A stretch of DNA of 64,000 nucleotides from Argyresthia goedartella. Taxonomy: Eukaryota > Arthropoda > Insecta > Lepidoptera > Argyresthiidae. The position numbers and the translations under genes were made by a program. The notes below the pieces were generated by a model that saw only the letters and a list, made by a program, of their open reading frames with translations, did not search any database and was not told the DNA's origin. Where the stretch lies: the NCBI GenBank assembly GCA_949825045.1, contig OX463829.1:24584715-24648714 (forward strand), in the 5' to 3' direction. The first letter of the stretch is position 1, and the number at the start of each line of letters is the position of its first letter. Positions 63,404 to 64,000 of the stretch are shown here, piece after piece.

Positions 63404-63860
63404 AAAAACAAACCTCCTCTCTATTTTGTAATATTAACTCACTGCAAGAATTAAGAGAATTTTGGTGTCCTCTGAAAGCTAATGTGATGTAGAATAATAT
63501 TCCAAAGTAAAATAATTTTGTTTTGGGTACCAATTTTTGTGAAAAGCTGCAACTACCATAAAAGTGCAAAAAATATACGGTTTTATTCTTAAACAAAGCG
63601 TAATTTAGGTTTATAGAATCACTTTTTAGTTACTATTTGAAACCGACAGTTCCGCCCTTCCTTTATCATCACTATTTAGTTAATTTAAACCCGAACAAAT
63701 TCTTTCACCTCGTTGTTATGTACGTGTTTTACAGTTGGTACTTAAAATATTAAAATGCCTGAAAAAATTGGGAGGGCAGGGCAGGCATTTTTAAATTAAA
63801 ATTTGTGCACTTTAGAAAGACTCACACCATATATTATTAAAAAGATGTATACATCTAATG
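63404..63860. other. Non-coding stretch
   Basis: No supported feature. Confidence 0.35.
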
Positions 63861-63861
63861 T

Positions 63862-64000
63862 ATATAATGTAGCCCATTATTTCCCCACCGAGGGGCACAG
63901 GCCTTTACACGGATACGAGTAAGATGAAGCCATACTCCACCACGCTGGCTCAGTGCGGGTTGATGGAGGGGTTTAACGACCACTACCACGTAGCGATAGT
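63862..64000 (+). repeat. Dispersed repeat, copy 2
   Basis: ataatgtagcccattat...ggcctttacacggatacgagta...gccatactccaccacgctgg; matches 8290-8400 and runs to the window edge. Confidence 0.55.

Overview
This window reads as a repeat-rich animal nuclear genome, most likely an insect and probably a lepidopteran. The inference rests on AT-rich intergenic DNA, short host exons with GT/AG introns, tRNA-derived SINEs with (ATT)n tails, Ty3/gypsy and BEL/Pao LTR elements, CR1/jockey-type LINE fragments, and several short dispersed repeats I recognise from moth and butterfly genomes. There are no prokaryotic operons, no rRNA and no CRISPR array. The species cannot be named from sequence alone.

The only host gene I can reconstruct is on the minus strand at 7512-12868. 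It has four exons with consistent splice phases and encodes a 172-residue J-domain protein of the DNAJC4 / DnaJ-60 type, with a C-terminal membrane anchor. Its 4.3 kb third intron holds a MITE, a LINE RNase H fossil and simple repeats. A second possible host (or domesticated) exon at 56887-56966 starts a THAP zinc finger and stops at a splice donor; no partner exon was found.

Layout. 1-6 kb: decayed LINE fragments, small inverted-repeat elements and a 43-bp tandem repeat. 6-13 kb: SINEs and the DNAJC4-like gene. 13-18 kb: mostly non-coding, with short inverted-repeat elements and a SINE. 18.0-28.4 kb: a CsRn1-like gypsy element (gag, -1 frameshift signal, protease, RT, integrase, small third ORF). 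A second gypsy element (19310-25017) on the opposite strand is nested in its protease. 28.7-33.3 kb: a structurally intact gypsy element with identical 202-bp LTRs, a perfect tRNA-Pro primer-binding site and one 1285-codon gag-pol ORF. 33.5-36 kb: two MITE families, one split by a jockey-type LINE. 36.8-48.3 kb: a LINE split by an 8.8-kb BEL/Pao element (38894-47657) that carries a broken, retrovirus-like env gene. 49.3-54.4 kb: a CR1-like LINE with a PHD-finger ORF1, endonuclease and RT. 54.4-55.6 kb: satellite-like DNA. 56-64 kb: LINE and MULE transposase fossils, hairpins and SINEs.

The main biology is layered retrotransposition. Two LTR elements (CsRn1-like and BEL/Pao) have near-identical LTRs but broken genes. 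The nested gypsy has an inverted partial LTR where its gag should be. Several fold-back inverted duplications recur. Some single-base frameshifts may be assembly errors and should be checked against raw reads.
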